Shown piece by piece: positions 56,553 to 64,000 of a DNA stretch of 64,000 bases (the first letter of the stretch is position 1; each line of letters begins with the position of its first letter). The translations under genes and the position numbers were made by a program. Origin of the DNA: Streptomyces sp. NBC_01217 (GTDB lineage: Bacteria > Actinomycetota > Actinomycetes > Streptomycetales > Streptomycetaceae); NCBI RefSeq assembly GCF_035994185.1, contig NZ_CP108538.1, forward strand, positions 3,534,001-3,598,000, written 5' to 3'. Below the pieces are notes generated by a model. That model made no database searches, had not been told where the DNA came from, and saw only the letters and a list, made by a program, of their open reading frames with translations.

Positions 56553-57320
56553 GTGACCACTTCCACCGCACACCGCGTCACCACGGTGGCTGCCCGCGCC
56601 ACGGATCTGTCGAAGGTCTACGGAGAGGGCGAGACCAGGGTCACGGCCCTGGACCGGGTCTCCGTGGACTTCCCGCGGGGCGAGTTCACCGCGATCATGG
56701 GCCCGTCCGGCTCCGGCAAGTCCACGCTGATGCACTGCGTGGCCGGCCTCGACAGCTTCAGCAGCGGTTCGGTACGGATCGGTGAGACGGAGCTGGGCTC
56801 CCTCAAGGACAAGCAGCTCACCCAGCTCCGCCGGGACAAGATCGGCTTCATCTTCCAGGCGTTCAACCTGCTGCCGACCCTGACGGCACTGGAGAACATC
56901 ACGCTCCCCATGGACATCGCGGGCCGCAGGCCGGACAAGCAGTGGGTGGACCGGGTCATCGACATGATCGGGCTCGCCGATCGGCTCAGCCACCGGCCCG
57001 CCCAGCTCTCCGGCGGCCAGCAGCAGCGCGTCGCCGTCGCCCGCGCCCTCGCCTCCCAGCCCGAGATCATCTTCGGTGACGAGCCGACCGGAAACCTCGA
57101 CTCACGCTCCGGCGCCGAGGTGCTGGGCTTCCTGCGCAACTCCGTACGGGAGCTGGGACAGACCGTCGTCATGGTGACCCACGACCCGGCGGCGGCCTCC
57201 TACGCGGACCGGGTCGTCTTCCTCGCGGATGGCCGGATCGTCGACCAGATGATGCACCCCACCGCGGACGGGGTCCTCGACCGGATGAAGGCGTTCGACG
57301 CCAAGGGCCGCACCAGCTGA
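56553..57320 (+). CDS. MacB/LolD-type ABC exporter, ATP-binding protein
   Basis: A 255-residue ATPase. Walker A MGPSGSGKST (about 50-59), signature LSGGQQQRVAVARAL, Walker B IIFGDEPTGNLDS, and MVTHDPAAASYADRVV with the switch His. The GNLDS extension after Walker B is the MacB/FtsE/LolD mark. GTG at 56553 with CAGGAG 6 nt upstream. It forms an operon with the FtsX-type permease 56 nt downstream, a mechanotransmission-type transporter for lipids, peptides or drugs. Confidence 0.92.
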   Translation: MTTSTAHRVTTVAARATDLSKVYGEGETRVTALDRVSVDFPRGEFTAIMGPSGSGKSTLMHCVAGLDSFSSGSVRIGETELGSLKDKQLTQLRRDKIGFIFQAFNLLPTLTALENITLPMDIAGRRPDKQWVDRVIDMIGLADRLSHRPAQLSGGQQQRVAVARALASQPEIIFGDEPTGNLDSRSGAEVLGFLRNSVRELGQTVVMVTHDPAAASYADRVVFLADGRIVDQMMHPTADGVLDRMKAFDAKGRTS

Positions 57321-57376
57321 TTCCGCCCTTCCCCGCGCCCTCTTCCGGCCCCCTCCCCATCCCAGGACTGACAGAC

Positions 57377-59932
57377 ATGTTCCGTACTGCCCTGCGCAAT
57401 GTGCTCGCGCACAAGGCCAGGCTGCTGATGACCGTCCTCGCCGTGATGCTCGGCGTTGCCTTCGTCTCCGGCACCCTGGTCTTCACCGACACCCTCTCGA
57501 ACGCCTTCCGAAGCCAGTCCGCCAAGAGCTACGACAACGTGGCAGTGGCCGTCACCTCGTACGGCGACCCGAGCGACCCCGAGGCCGACCCCGGCGTCTC
57601 CCAGAAGACCCTCGACAAGATCCGCGCGCTGGACGGCGTCGCCGCCGCGTACGGCCGCGTCGAAGGCTTTGCCGGGGTTCCCGACCCCGACGGCAAGCTC
57701 ATCGACGGCACCTTCGGCAGCCCCAAGGGCGCCAACTTCGCCCCCGGCAAGGACGGCAAGGACCCCGCCTACACCTTCACCGACGGATCGGGTCCGCTGA
57801 AGGCCGACCAGATCGCGCTGGACGAGGGCACCGCCGCCAAGGGCGCGTACGAGGTCGGCGACCGGGTCCGGGTCGCCAGCAACGGCCCCGTCAAGGAGTT
57901 CACCCTCAGCGGCGTCTTCACCACCGACGACGGCGAGGTGAAGGCCGGCGGAAGCCTCGTGCTCTTCGACACGGCCGTCGCTCAGAAGCAGTACCTCAAG
58001 GAGGGCTGGTACCAGGACGTCACCGTCGTCGCCGCCGCCGGCGCCGACGACACGAAGCTCCTCGACGCGATCGAACCGCTGCTGCCGAAGTCCGCCGGGG
58101 CCAAGACCGGCCAGGCGATCGCCGAAGAGCAGGCGAAGGACATCGAGTCGGGCCTGGGCGCCCTCAAGCAGGTGCTGCTGGGCTTCGCCGGCATCGCGCT
58201 CTTCGTCGGTATCTTCCTGATCTCCAACACCTTCTCGATGCTGGTCGCCCAGCGCACCAAGGAGCTCGCGCTGATGCGCGCCGTCGGCGCCTCGCGCAAG
58301 CAGATCACCCGCTCGGTGCTCATCGAGGCCGCAGTCGTCGGTGCGATCGCCTCGGCGATCGGCTTCGTCATCGGCGTCGGCCTGGCGCTCGGGCTGCGCT
58401 CGGGCATGGCCGCGTTCGGCATGAAGGTCCCGCCCGGACCGCTGATCCTGACCGCCACGCCGGTGATCGCCGCCCTCGCCGTCGGCGTGCTGATCACGAT
58501 GCTCGCCGCCTGGCTGCCGGGCCGCAGGGCCGCGAAGATCCCGCCGGTGGCGGCGATGAGCAGCGTCCACGCGGTCGCCACCACCAAGTCGCTGGTGGTA
58601 CGGAACTCCATCGGCGCGTTCATCACCGCGCTCGGCGCGGCCGCCATCGTGTGGGGCGCCGGAATGGGCGGCGACGACGGCCGCCTCCGTATCGCGGCAG
58701 GCGCGTTCTTCGCGCTGATCGGCATCATCGTCCTGATCCCGCTGCTTTCGCGGCCCGTCATCGCGCTCATCCGCCCGCTGCTCACCGGCCCGTTCGGGGT
58801 CTCCGGCAAGCTGGCCGGGCAGAACGCGGTCCGCAACCCGCGCCGCACCGGCGCCACGGCCTCCGCGCTCGCCATCGGTCTGACGCTGGTGACCGGTCTG
58901 TCGGTGCTCGGTGTCACGGTCGGCCAGGCCCTCGACAAGATGACCACGGACAACATCAAGGCCGACTACATGGTCGTGATGGCGAACGGCGGTGACCTCG
59001 ACCAGTCCGCGCTGACCGCCCTGGAGAAGGCGGACGGCGTGAGCGCGGTCTCGCCGCAGCAGTCCGTGTACCTCGAACTCAGGAAGGGCGGCAAGGCCGG
59101 GAGGGACGGCTTCGTGTCGGCGTCGGCGGTCACCCCGGGCGCCATCGAGCAGGTCCTGAACATCGACGTCGTGCAGGGCGGCCTCGGCTCGCTCGCCGAA
59201 GGACGGATCGCCGTCGCCGAGAAGACGGCCGAGAAGAGGGGCTGGAAGGTCGGCACGGACGTCCCCGTCACCTTCGGCGACAAGAAGCAGGGCACCCTGA
59301 CGGTCGGCGCGGTCTACAAGGACAGCGAGTTCGTGTCCCCCGTCATCGTCAGCACCAAGGTCGTCAACCCGCACGAGGCCAAGCCGTTCATCCCGCAGAT
59401 CTTCGTCAAGATGGACGGCGGTCAGACCGCGGCGAACGAGAAGGCCCTGATCAGCGCCCTCGGTGAGAACCCCGCCATCACGGTGATGGACCACCAGGAC
59501 ATCCGCGACCAGTTCGGCGGAATGATCAACCTGATGCTGAACATCCTGTACGGTCTGCTCGCGATGGCCCTCCTCATCGCCGTCCTCGGTGTGGTCAACA
59601 CCCTCGCGATGTCGGTCTTCGAGCGGCAGCAGGAGATCGGCATGCTCCGCGCGATCGGTCTCGACCGGCGCAGGGTGAAACGGATGGTCCGGCTGGAGGC
59701 CGTGGTCATCTCCCTCTTCGGCGCACTGATCGGCATCGGCCTCGGCGCGTTCCTCGGCTGGGCGATCGGCGAGACCATCAGGGCGTCGATCCCGGGCTAC
59801 GAACTGGTCCTGCCCTGGGACCGGATCGGGATCTTCCTGGTGCTCGCGGGACTGGTCGGCGTCCTGGCCTCGCTGTGGCCGGCCCGCAGCGCCGCGAGGC
59901 TGAACATGCTGAACGCGATCAAGACCGAGTAG
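57377..59932 (+). CDS. FtsX-like ABC permease (MacB type)
   Basis: An 851-residue permease with two FtsX domains. Helix 1 at about 13-33 is followed by a long extracytoplasmic domain (about 35-255), a first group of four helices (about 260-400) with ELALMRAVGASRKQITRSVL, a central pair near 417-490, a second extracytoplasmic domain (about 530-705), and the last helices with QEIGMLRAIGLDRRRVKRMV and a closing ARLNMLNAIKTE. Partner of the preceding ATPase. The double-FtsX layout is the actinobacterial form. Substrate unknown. Confidence 0.9.
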   Translation: MFRTALRNVLAHKARLLMTVLAVMLGVAFVSGTLVFTDTLSNAFRSQSAKSYDNVAVAVTSYGDPSDPEADPGVSQKTLDKIRALDGVAAAYGRVEGFAGVPDPDGKLIDGTFGSPKGANFAPGKDGKDPAYTFTDGSGPLKADQIALDEGTAAKGAYEVGDRVRVASNGPVKEFTLSGVFTTDDGEVKAGGSLVLFDTAVAQKQYLKEGWYQDVTVVAAAGADDTKLLDAIEPLLPKSAGAKTGQAIAEEQAKDIESGLGALKQVLLGFAGIALFVGIFLISNTFSMLVAQRTKELALMRAVGASRKQITRSVLIEAAVVGAIASAIGFVIGVGLALGLRSGMAAFGMKVPPGPLILTATPVIAALAVGVLITMLAAWLPGRRAAKIPPVAAMSSVHAVATTKSLVVRNSIGAFITALGAAAIVWGAGMGGDDGRLRIAAGAFFALIGIIVLIPLLSRPVIALIRPLLTGPFGVSGKLAGQNAVRNPRRTGATASALAIGLTLVTGLSVLGVTVGQALDKMTTDNIKADYMVVMANGGDLDQSALTALEKADGVSAVSPQQSVYLELRKGGKAGRDGFVSASAVTPGAIEQVLNIDVVQGGLGSLAEGRIAVAEKTAEKRGWKVGTDVPVTFGDKKQGTLTVGAVYKDSEFVSPVIVSTKVVNPHEAKPFIPQIFVKMDGGQTAANEKALISALGENPAITVMDHQDIRDQFGGMINLMLNILYGLLAMALLIAVLGVVNTLAMSVFERQQEIGMLRAIGLDRRRVKRMVRLEAVVISLFGALIGIGLGAFLGWAIGETIRASIPGYELVLPWDRIGIFLVLAGLVGVLASLWPARSAARLNMLNAIKTE

Positions 59933-59954
59933 CAGCCGGCCGGCACCAAGGCGG

Positions 59955-60001
59955 CCGAGGGCCGGTACGCGCAGTACGGAACTGCGGGTACCGGCCCTCG
60001 G
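59955..60001. terminator. Bidirectional hairpin terminator
   Basis: Fourteen-base arms (CCGAGGGCCGGTAC and complement) with an inner stem CGCAGT/ACTGCG, between the convergent exporter permease and cyclopropane-fatty-acid synthase genes. Confidence 0.85.
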
Positions 60002-60039
60002 TGTGTTCCCTCCGGTGCCGGAGTCTCCCTGTCCCGGTG

Positions 60040-61344
60040 TCAGCCCTTCGCCGACGCCGTCCAGTCGCGGGCCCGCAGCGGTATGCGGGAGGCCCCGCCC
60101 TCCGCCGGGCGCACCACCAGGATCTGGTTGACACCGATCTTGTTGTGCTCGAAGGAGAGGGCGGAGGCGGCCATGTAGAGGCGCCAGACCCTGGCCCGTC
60201 CGGGCGAGGTCATCCGAACCGCACGGTCCCAGCCCTTCTCCAGGTTGGCGACCCAGCCGCGCAGGGTCAGCGCGTAGTGCTCACGGATCGACTCGACGTC
60301 ACGGGCCTCGAAACCCGCTTCTTCGAGGGTGGCCACGGTGCGTCCCACCGGGGCCAGTTCGCCGTCCGGGAAGACGTAGGAGTCGATGAACTCGTCCACG
60401 TGGTACGCGGACTCGTCCTTCTCGGGGCGGCGGGCGATCTGGTGGTTGAGCAGCCTGCCGCCGGGCTTGAGGAGCGCGTGGAGGGCGTCGGCGTACTCGC
60501 GGAAGCGGACCGAGCCGACGTGTTCCGCCATGCCGATGGACGAGATGGCGTCGTACGGGCCGTCCCTGACGTCCCGGTAGTCCTGGACCCGGATCTCGAT
60601 CCGGTCGGTCAGGCCCTCTTCCGCGATGCGCTTCCTGGCGTAGGCGGCCTGTTCGACGGAGAGGGTCACTCCGGTGACCTTGACGCCGTACTCACGGGCC
60701 GCGTGGATGGCCATGGAGCCCCAGCCGCAGCCGACGTCGAGGAGGCGGTCGCCCTCCTTCAGCGCGAGCTTGCGGCAGACCAGGTCGAGCTTGTCGCGCT
60801 GGGCGTCCTCAAGGTTTCCGTCGTCCTCCCAGTAGGCGCAGGAGTAGACCATGGACGGGCCGAGGACCAGTTCGTAGAAGTCATTGCCCACGTCGTAGTG
60901 GTGGCTGATGGCCTCCTTGTCGCGGCGCTTGGTGTGGAGGGTGCCGGCGCGGCGGCGTACCTCCTCGGGCGGCGGGGGCGGCGGGGGCCAGGGGCCCGCG
61001 AGCTGCAGCAGCCCCTTGCCGAAGGCCCGCACCTTCGGGTCGCGGACCGGGTGGACGCTGTCCTTGGCCTCCGCGCCGCGGTCCCAGATCAGCGAGGCCA
61101 TCAGGTCCAGGGCCTCGTACAGGTCGCCTTCGATGTCCAGCTCGCCCGCCACCCAGGCGCGGGCCAGGCCCAGTTCGCCCGGCTTCCAGAGCAGCCTGCG
61201 CAGCGCGCGGCGGCTCCGGATGACCAGGACGGGGGCACCGGGCGGTCCCGATTCGCTGCCGTCCCAGGCCCGGATACGGACCGGCAGCCCTTCTCCCAGC
61301 AACTCCTCGGCGAGATCGGTCAGCCGCGATGCGGCGTCTGCCAT
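60040..61344 (-). CDS. cfa: Cyclopropane-fatty-acyl-phospholipid synthase
   Basis: S-adenosylmethionine-dependent enzyme that adds a methylene bridge across double bonds of membrane phospholipid acyl chains. 434 residues: an N-terminal lipid-binding domain (about 1-115), a Pro run (PPPPPPP near 118-126), then the methyltransferase with DVGNDFYELVLGPSMVYSCA, the SAM motif LLDVGCGWGSMA and SSIGMAEHVG. ATG at 61344 with GGAGG 9 nt upstream; the frame is open further but weaker. Confidence 0.9.
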   Translation of the reverse strand: MADAASRLTDLAEELLGEGLPVRIRAWDGSESGPPGAPVLVIRSRRALRRLLWKPGELGLARAWVAGELDIEGDLYEALDLMASLIWDRGAEAKDSVHPVRDPKVRAFGKGLLQLAGPWPPPPPPPEEVRRRAGTLHTKRRDKEAISHHYDVGNDFYELVLGPSMVYSCAYWEDDGNLEDAQRDKLDLVCRKLALKEGDRLLDVGCGWGSMAIHAAREYGVKVTGVTLSVEQAAYARKRIAEEGLTDRIEIRVQDYRDVRDGPYDAISSIGMAEHVGSVRFREYADALHALLKPGGRLLNHQIARRPEKDESAYHVDEFIDSYVFPDGELAPVGRTVATLEEAGFEARDVESIREHYALTLRGWVANLEKGWDRAVRMTSPGRARVWRLYMAASALSFEHNKIGVNQILVVRPAEGGASRIPLRARDWTASAKG

Positions 61345-61569
61345 GGCGCACACCTCCGTGATGGTGTTCCCAATGTGCCCAAACATGCCCAACCATGCGT
61401 GCAACCACGCCGGACACCCACGGCGCCACGACGCGGTACGTACTCCTCAACAGTCTGCGAAGCACGGGCCATCCCGCTACGGCGCAATGGAACGGCAAAA
61501 TACCTGTACGGCACATATACCCGCGGGTACGCCGCCCACGGGTCCGTCCGTCGGAAACCGCAAACACCG

Positions 61570-61607
61570 AAAGGGCCGCCCGCACCACGGATGGCGGACG
61601 GCCCCTT
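61570..61607 (-). terminator. Hairpin upstream of cfa and downstream of... NADH dehydrogenase boundary
   Basis: Arms of about 14 bases with one wobble pair (AAAGGGCCGCCCGC and GCGGACGGCCCCTT), 30 nt beyond the stop of the NADH dehydrogenase gene. It should terminate that gene. The 225 nt between it and cfa hold the cfa promoter. Confidence 0.75.
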
Positions 61608-61637
61608 CGGGCGTTGTGCACGTACTGCGCGGGCGGG

Positions 61638-63023
61638 CTAGGAGGCCTTCGCCTTCTCGCCCTCGGCCTTGACGGCGGCCGGTGCCGGGGCCGGCTTGGC
61701 GGCCTCGTAGAACTCCTCGCGCGGCGTCTCCATGGCGCCGAGCGAGACGACCTCGCGCTTGAGGAACATCGCAAGGGTCCAGTCGGCGAAGATCCGGATC
61801 TTACGGTTCCAGGTCGGCATGGCCAGACCGTGGTAGCCACGGTGCATGTACCAGGCGAGACGGCCCTTGAGCTTGATCTTCATCTTGCCCATGACGATCA
61901 TCGCAACGCCCTTGTGCAGCCCCAGACCGGCGACGGCACCCTTGTTGGCGTGGCTGTACTCCTTCTGCGGGAAGCCCCGCATGCCGGAGATGACGTTGTC
62001 GCCGAGGACCTTGGCCTGACGCAGCGCGTGCTGGGCGTTCGGCGGGCACCAGGCGTTCGGGTTGCCGGCCCTGCGGCCGACCAGGTCCGGAACCTGGGCG
62101 TTGTCGCCCGCGGCCCAGATGTAGTCGGTGCCCTGCACCTGGAGCTTCTCGGAGGTGTCCACGTGACCGCGCGGACCGAGCGGCAGACCGAAGCGGGCCA
62201 GCGCCGGGTTCGGCTTCACACCGGCCGTCCACACGATCGTGTTGGAGTCGACCTCCAGGCCGTTCTTCAGCACGACGTGACCGTCCACGCAGGAGTCCAT
62301 GGAGGTCGAGAGGAAGACCTCGACGCCACGGGACTCCAGGTGCTCCCGGCCCCAGGTGCCCAGCTTCGGGCCGACCTCGGGAAGGATCTTGTCGGCGGCG
62401 TCGACGAGGATGAAACGCATGTCCTCGCGCTTCACGCTCGTGTAGTACTTCGCCGCGTCGCGGGCCATGTCCTCAACCTCGCCGATGGTCTCCGCACCGG
62501 CGAACCCGCCGCCCACGAAGACGAACGTCAGCGCCCTGCGCCGGACGTCCTCATCGGTCGTCGAGTCGGCCTTGTCCAGCTGCTCGAGGACGTGGTTGCG
62601 CAGGCCGATGGCCTCCTCGATGCCCTTCATGCCGATGCCCTGCTCGGCGAGGCCGGGGATCGGGAAGGTGCGGGAGACCGCGCCCATCGCGATGACCAGG
62701 TAGTCGAAGGGCAGCTCGTAGGCCTCGCCGACGAGCGGCGCGACCGTGGCGACCTTGCGGTCCTGATCGATGGTCGTGACTCGGCCGGTGAGCACCTCGG
62801 CCTTCGGCAGTACGCGTCGCAGCGGGACGACGACATGCCGGGGCGAGATGCTGCCGGCGGCAGCTTCGGGGAGGAAGGGCTGGTAGGTCATGTACGACCG
62901 GGGGTCGACGACCGTGACGGTCGCCTCGCCGTAGCGCATCTTCTTCAGAATGCGCCGAGCTGCGTACAGGCCTACGTACCCACCGCCTACTACGAGGATC
63001 CTGGGACGCTCCGTGGTGCTCAT
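61638..63023 (-). CDS. ndh: Type II NADH dehydrogenase (NAD(P)/FAD oxidoreductase)
   Basis: Membrane-associated flavoprotein that passes electrons from NADH to menaquinone without proton pumping. 461 residues. The FAD fold begins ILVVGGGYVGLYAARRI; the second dinucleotide fold is LTFVFVGGGFAGAETIGEVE (about 168-187), and WAAGDNAQVPD is the FAD-binding end motif. The last 100 residues have the amphipathic helices that hold NDH-2 to the membrane (KIRIFADWTLAMFLKREVVS) and an Ala/Pro/Lys tail. ATG at 63023; an ATG three codons earlier is an alternative. Confidence 0.9.
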   Translation of the reverse strand: MSTTERPRILVVGGGYVGLYAARRILKKMRYGEATVTVVDPRSYMTYQPFLPEAAAGSISPRHVVVPLRRVLPKAEVLTGRVTTIDQDRKVATVAPLVGEAYELPFDYLVIAMGAVSRTFPIPGLAEQGIGMKGIEEAIGLRNHVLEQLDKADSTTDEDVRRRALTFVFVGGGFAGAETIGEVEDMARDAAKYYTSVKREDMRFILVDAADKILPEVGPKLGTWGREHLESRGVEVFLSTSMDSCVDGHVVLKNGLEVDSNTIVWTAGVKPNPALARFGLPLGPRGHVDTSEKLQVQGTDYIWAAGDNAQVPDLVGRRAGNPNAWCPPNAQHALRQAKVLGDNVISGMRGFPQKEYSHANKGAVAGLGLHKGVAMIVMGKMKIKLKGRLAWYMHRGYHGLAMPTWNRKIRIFADWTLAMFLKREVVSLGAMETPREEFYEAAKPAPAPAAVKAEGEKAKAS

Positions 63024-63484
63024 GCCATCGAGTATCCACCCCCCTCGCGGGGAGGGCTCGTGAGCCCCTTCACAAGGTTTGACCCACCCTCTGCTACACT
63101 TCGCCGCCCGCGTAACCGAGGTCATGACACCGCAGGGGAACCACGGTGCGGTTGCGAACGTTGTTCACCGCCTGTGAGCTGGCCGTTGAGCCGGAGAACC
63201 GGGCGAGCCGCCGTCCCGATTCACACTCCGGCAACGCGTCCGGAACAGTCCCGTATCGACAGGGAACGACCCCGCGAGCGGCCCCGGATGGCCATACGGA
63301 CCAGAACTGCCCTCCACCGGGCCGAATTCCTTGTGAAGAAGTTCACGAACTTCGTTGCGACGTGTCCCGCGGAGTACCCCCCGGGTGGCCCACGCGGGCT
63401 CATAAGTGCAGGCCAAAGAGCGCATGAGCACCGTTCCGGCACCCTGCAAAAGGCCCGTCGCGCCCCGCCCGCGCACCGGCGGAG
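63024..63484. other. Intergenic region between ndh and ppx
   Basis: A 461-nt region with no convincing gene. Short frames on both strands lack ribosome sites and normal third-position bias. GGGCTCGTGAGCCC (63055-63068) is a perfect palindrome just upstream of ndh and may be a regulatory site. The remainder looks structureless. Confidence 0.45.
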
Positions 63485-64000
63485 CTACGCGATCGACCAG
63501 CCGATTCCGTCGAGGATGTCGTGCTCGCTGACGACGATCTCCCGGGCCCCGGTCCGCTCCATCACGGCGAGCAGGATCAGCGCCCCGGAGGTGATCACAT
63601 CGACCCTTCCCGGGTGCATCGCGCCGATCGCGGCACGCTCGGCGTGGGTGGAGGCCAGGAGCCGTCCGGTGATCTCCTGGACCTGGCCGAGGGCGATACG
63701 GGAGTGGTGGATCGCCTCGGAGTCGTACGCGTCGAGTCCCAGGGCGATCGCGGCGACGGTGGTGACCGTGCCGGCGAGGCCGACGAGGGTGGCGGCCCCG
63801 GTGAGGGGGACGCTCTCCTCGGCGAGATCGAGGGCGGCTTCGATGTCGGCGCGGATCGCGGTGACCTGGCCCGGGGTCGGGGGATCGCTCACGACACCGT
63901 CGTGCACGAGGTGCCGCTCGGTCATCCGTACGCAGCCGATGTCCACGGAGCGCGCGGCCCGCACATGGTCGTCGCCGACGACGAACTCGGTGGAGCCGCC
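63485..64000 (-). CDS. Ppx/GppA phosphatase (partial)
   Basis: C-terminal 171 residues of an exopolyphosphatase or guanosine pentaphosphate phosphatase of the ASKHA fold; the start is beyond the right edge. The visible part begins GGSTEFVVGDD, the nucleotide phosphate-binding loop of the second lobe, then SVDIGCVRMTERHL and the signature VGLAGTVTTVAAI. It ends with EIVVSEHDILDGIGWSIA, the family C-terminus. It would degrade polyphosphate or (p)ppGpp-related substrates. No overlap with a neighbour. Confidence 0.9.
   Translation of the reverse strand, partial: GGSTEFVVGDDHVRAARSVDIGCVRMTERHLVHDGVVSDPPTPGQVTAIRADIEAALDLAEESVPLTGAATLVGLAGTVTTVAAIALGLDAYDSEAIHHSRIALGQVQEITGRLLASTHAERAAIGAMHPGRVDVITSGALILLAVMERTGAREIVVSEHDILDGIGWSIA

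Noticed and set aside
63146..63476. Small genes of 90-100 codons on either strand between ndh and ppx
   Set aside because: They overlap each other on opposite strands, lack ribosome sites and have no recognisable protein pattern.

Overview
The window is chromosomal DNA of a Streptomyces or very close relative. GC content is very high, GTG starts are common, adjacent same-strand genes often overlap by 4 bp, and gene ends are marked by long GC-rich hairpins. Gene content and order match, from memory, the core-chromosome interval of S. coelicolor running from the mannose-1-phosphate guanylyltransferase/LytR cluster through purKE, draRK, sigI and the hut genes to the bldA tRNA and the Ppx gene. 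I see no insertion sequence, prophage, CRISPR array or antibiotic cluster.

Layout. (1) 1-13.1 kb, cell envelope: a partial NDP-sugar pyrophosphorylase, a peptidoglycan-recognition amidase, a TIGR03089 protein, five LytR-CpsA-Psr (LCP) ligases, a family 2 glycosyltransferase and a hotdog thioesterase. (2) 13.1-21.7 kb, housekeeping: DUF5954-type protein, acyl-CoA dehydrogenase, UDP-glucose dehydrogenase, a CGNR regulator divergent from a VOC protein, and a purK-purE-dipeptidase operon. (3) 21.7-26.2 kb: GtrA protein, the DraR/DraK two-component system, and a POT peptide transporter behind a long leader that contains an intrinsic terminator. (4) 26.3-30.6 kb: an exported surface-protein locus with a WxL-interacting-like protein, a second membrane protein, and two related sortase substrates ending in LAATG and LPKTG. 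(5) 30.8-33.2 kb: a SigB-type sigma factor divergent from its anti-anti-sigma and anti-sigma genes. (6) 33.3-38.8 kb: an overlapping hutU-M20 hydrolase-hutF-hutI operon. (7) 38.9-39.5 kb: two related small proteins, the second broken by a frameshift. (8) 39.5-47.7 kb: a membrane protein, an RpiR regulator coupled to an unusual histidine-ammonia-lyase homologue, and divergently a complete quaternary-amine-type ABC importer plus an NCS1 permease. (9) 47.7-55.8 kb: cystathionine beta-synthase, SGNH hydrolase, thiolase, small proteins, Bax-inhibitor-1 protein, ArsR regulator. (10) 56.0 kb: tRNA-Leu(UAA), the bldA tRNA. (11) 56.5-64 kb: a MacB-type ABC exporter, cyclopropane-fatty-acid synthase, type II NADH dehydrogenase and a partial Ppx/GppA phosphatase.

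The most interesting block is region 8 together with region 6. The lyase keeps the HAL fold signatures, but its MIO-forming Ala-Ser-Gly is replaced by Gly-Thr-Gly, so it is unlikely to be an ordinary histidase. It sits beside urocanate-processing genes and an importer of the glycine-betaine/choline class. I infer a pathway that imports an N-trimethylated histidine (hercynine or ergothioneine), eliminates trimethylamine without MIO, and passes the urocanate-type product into the hut enzymes. The second most interesting block is the surface-protein locus of region 4.
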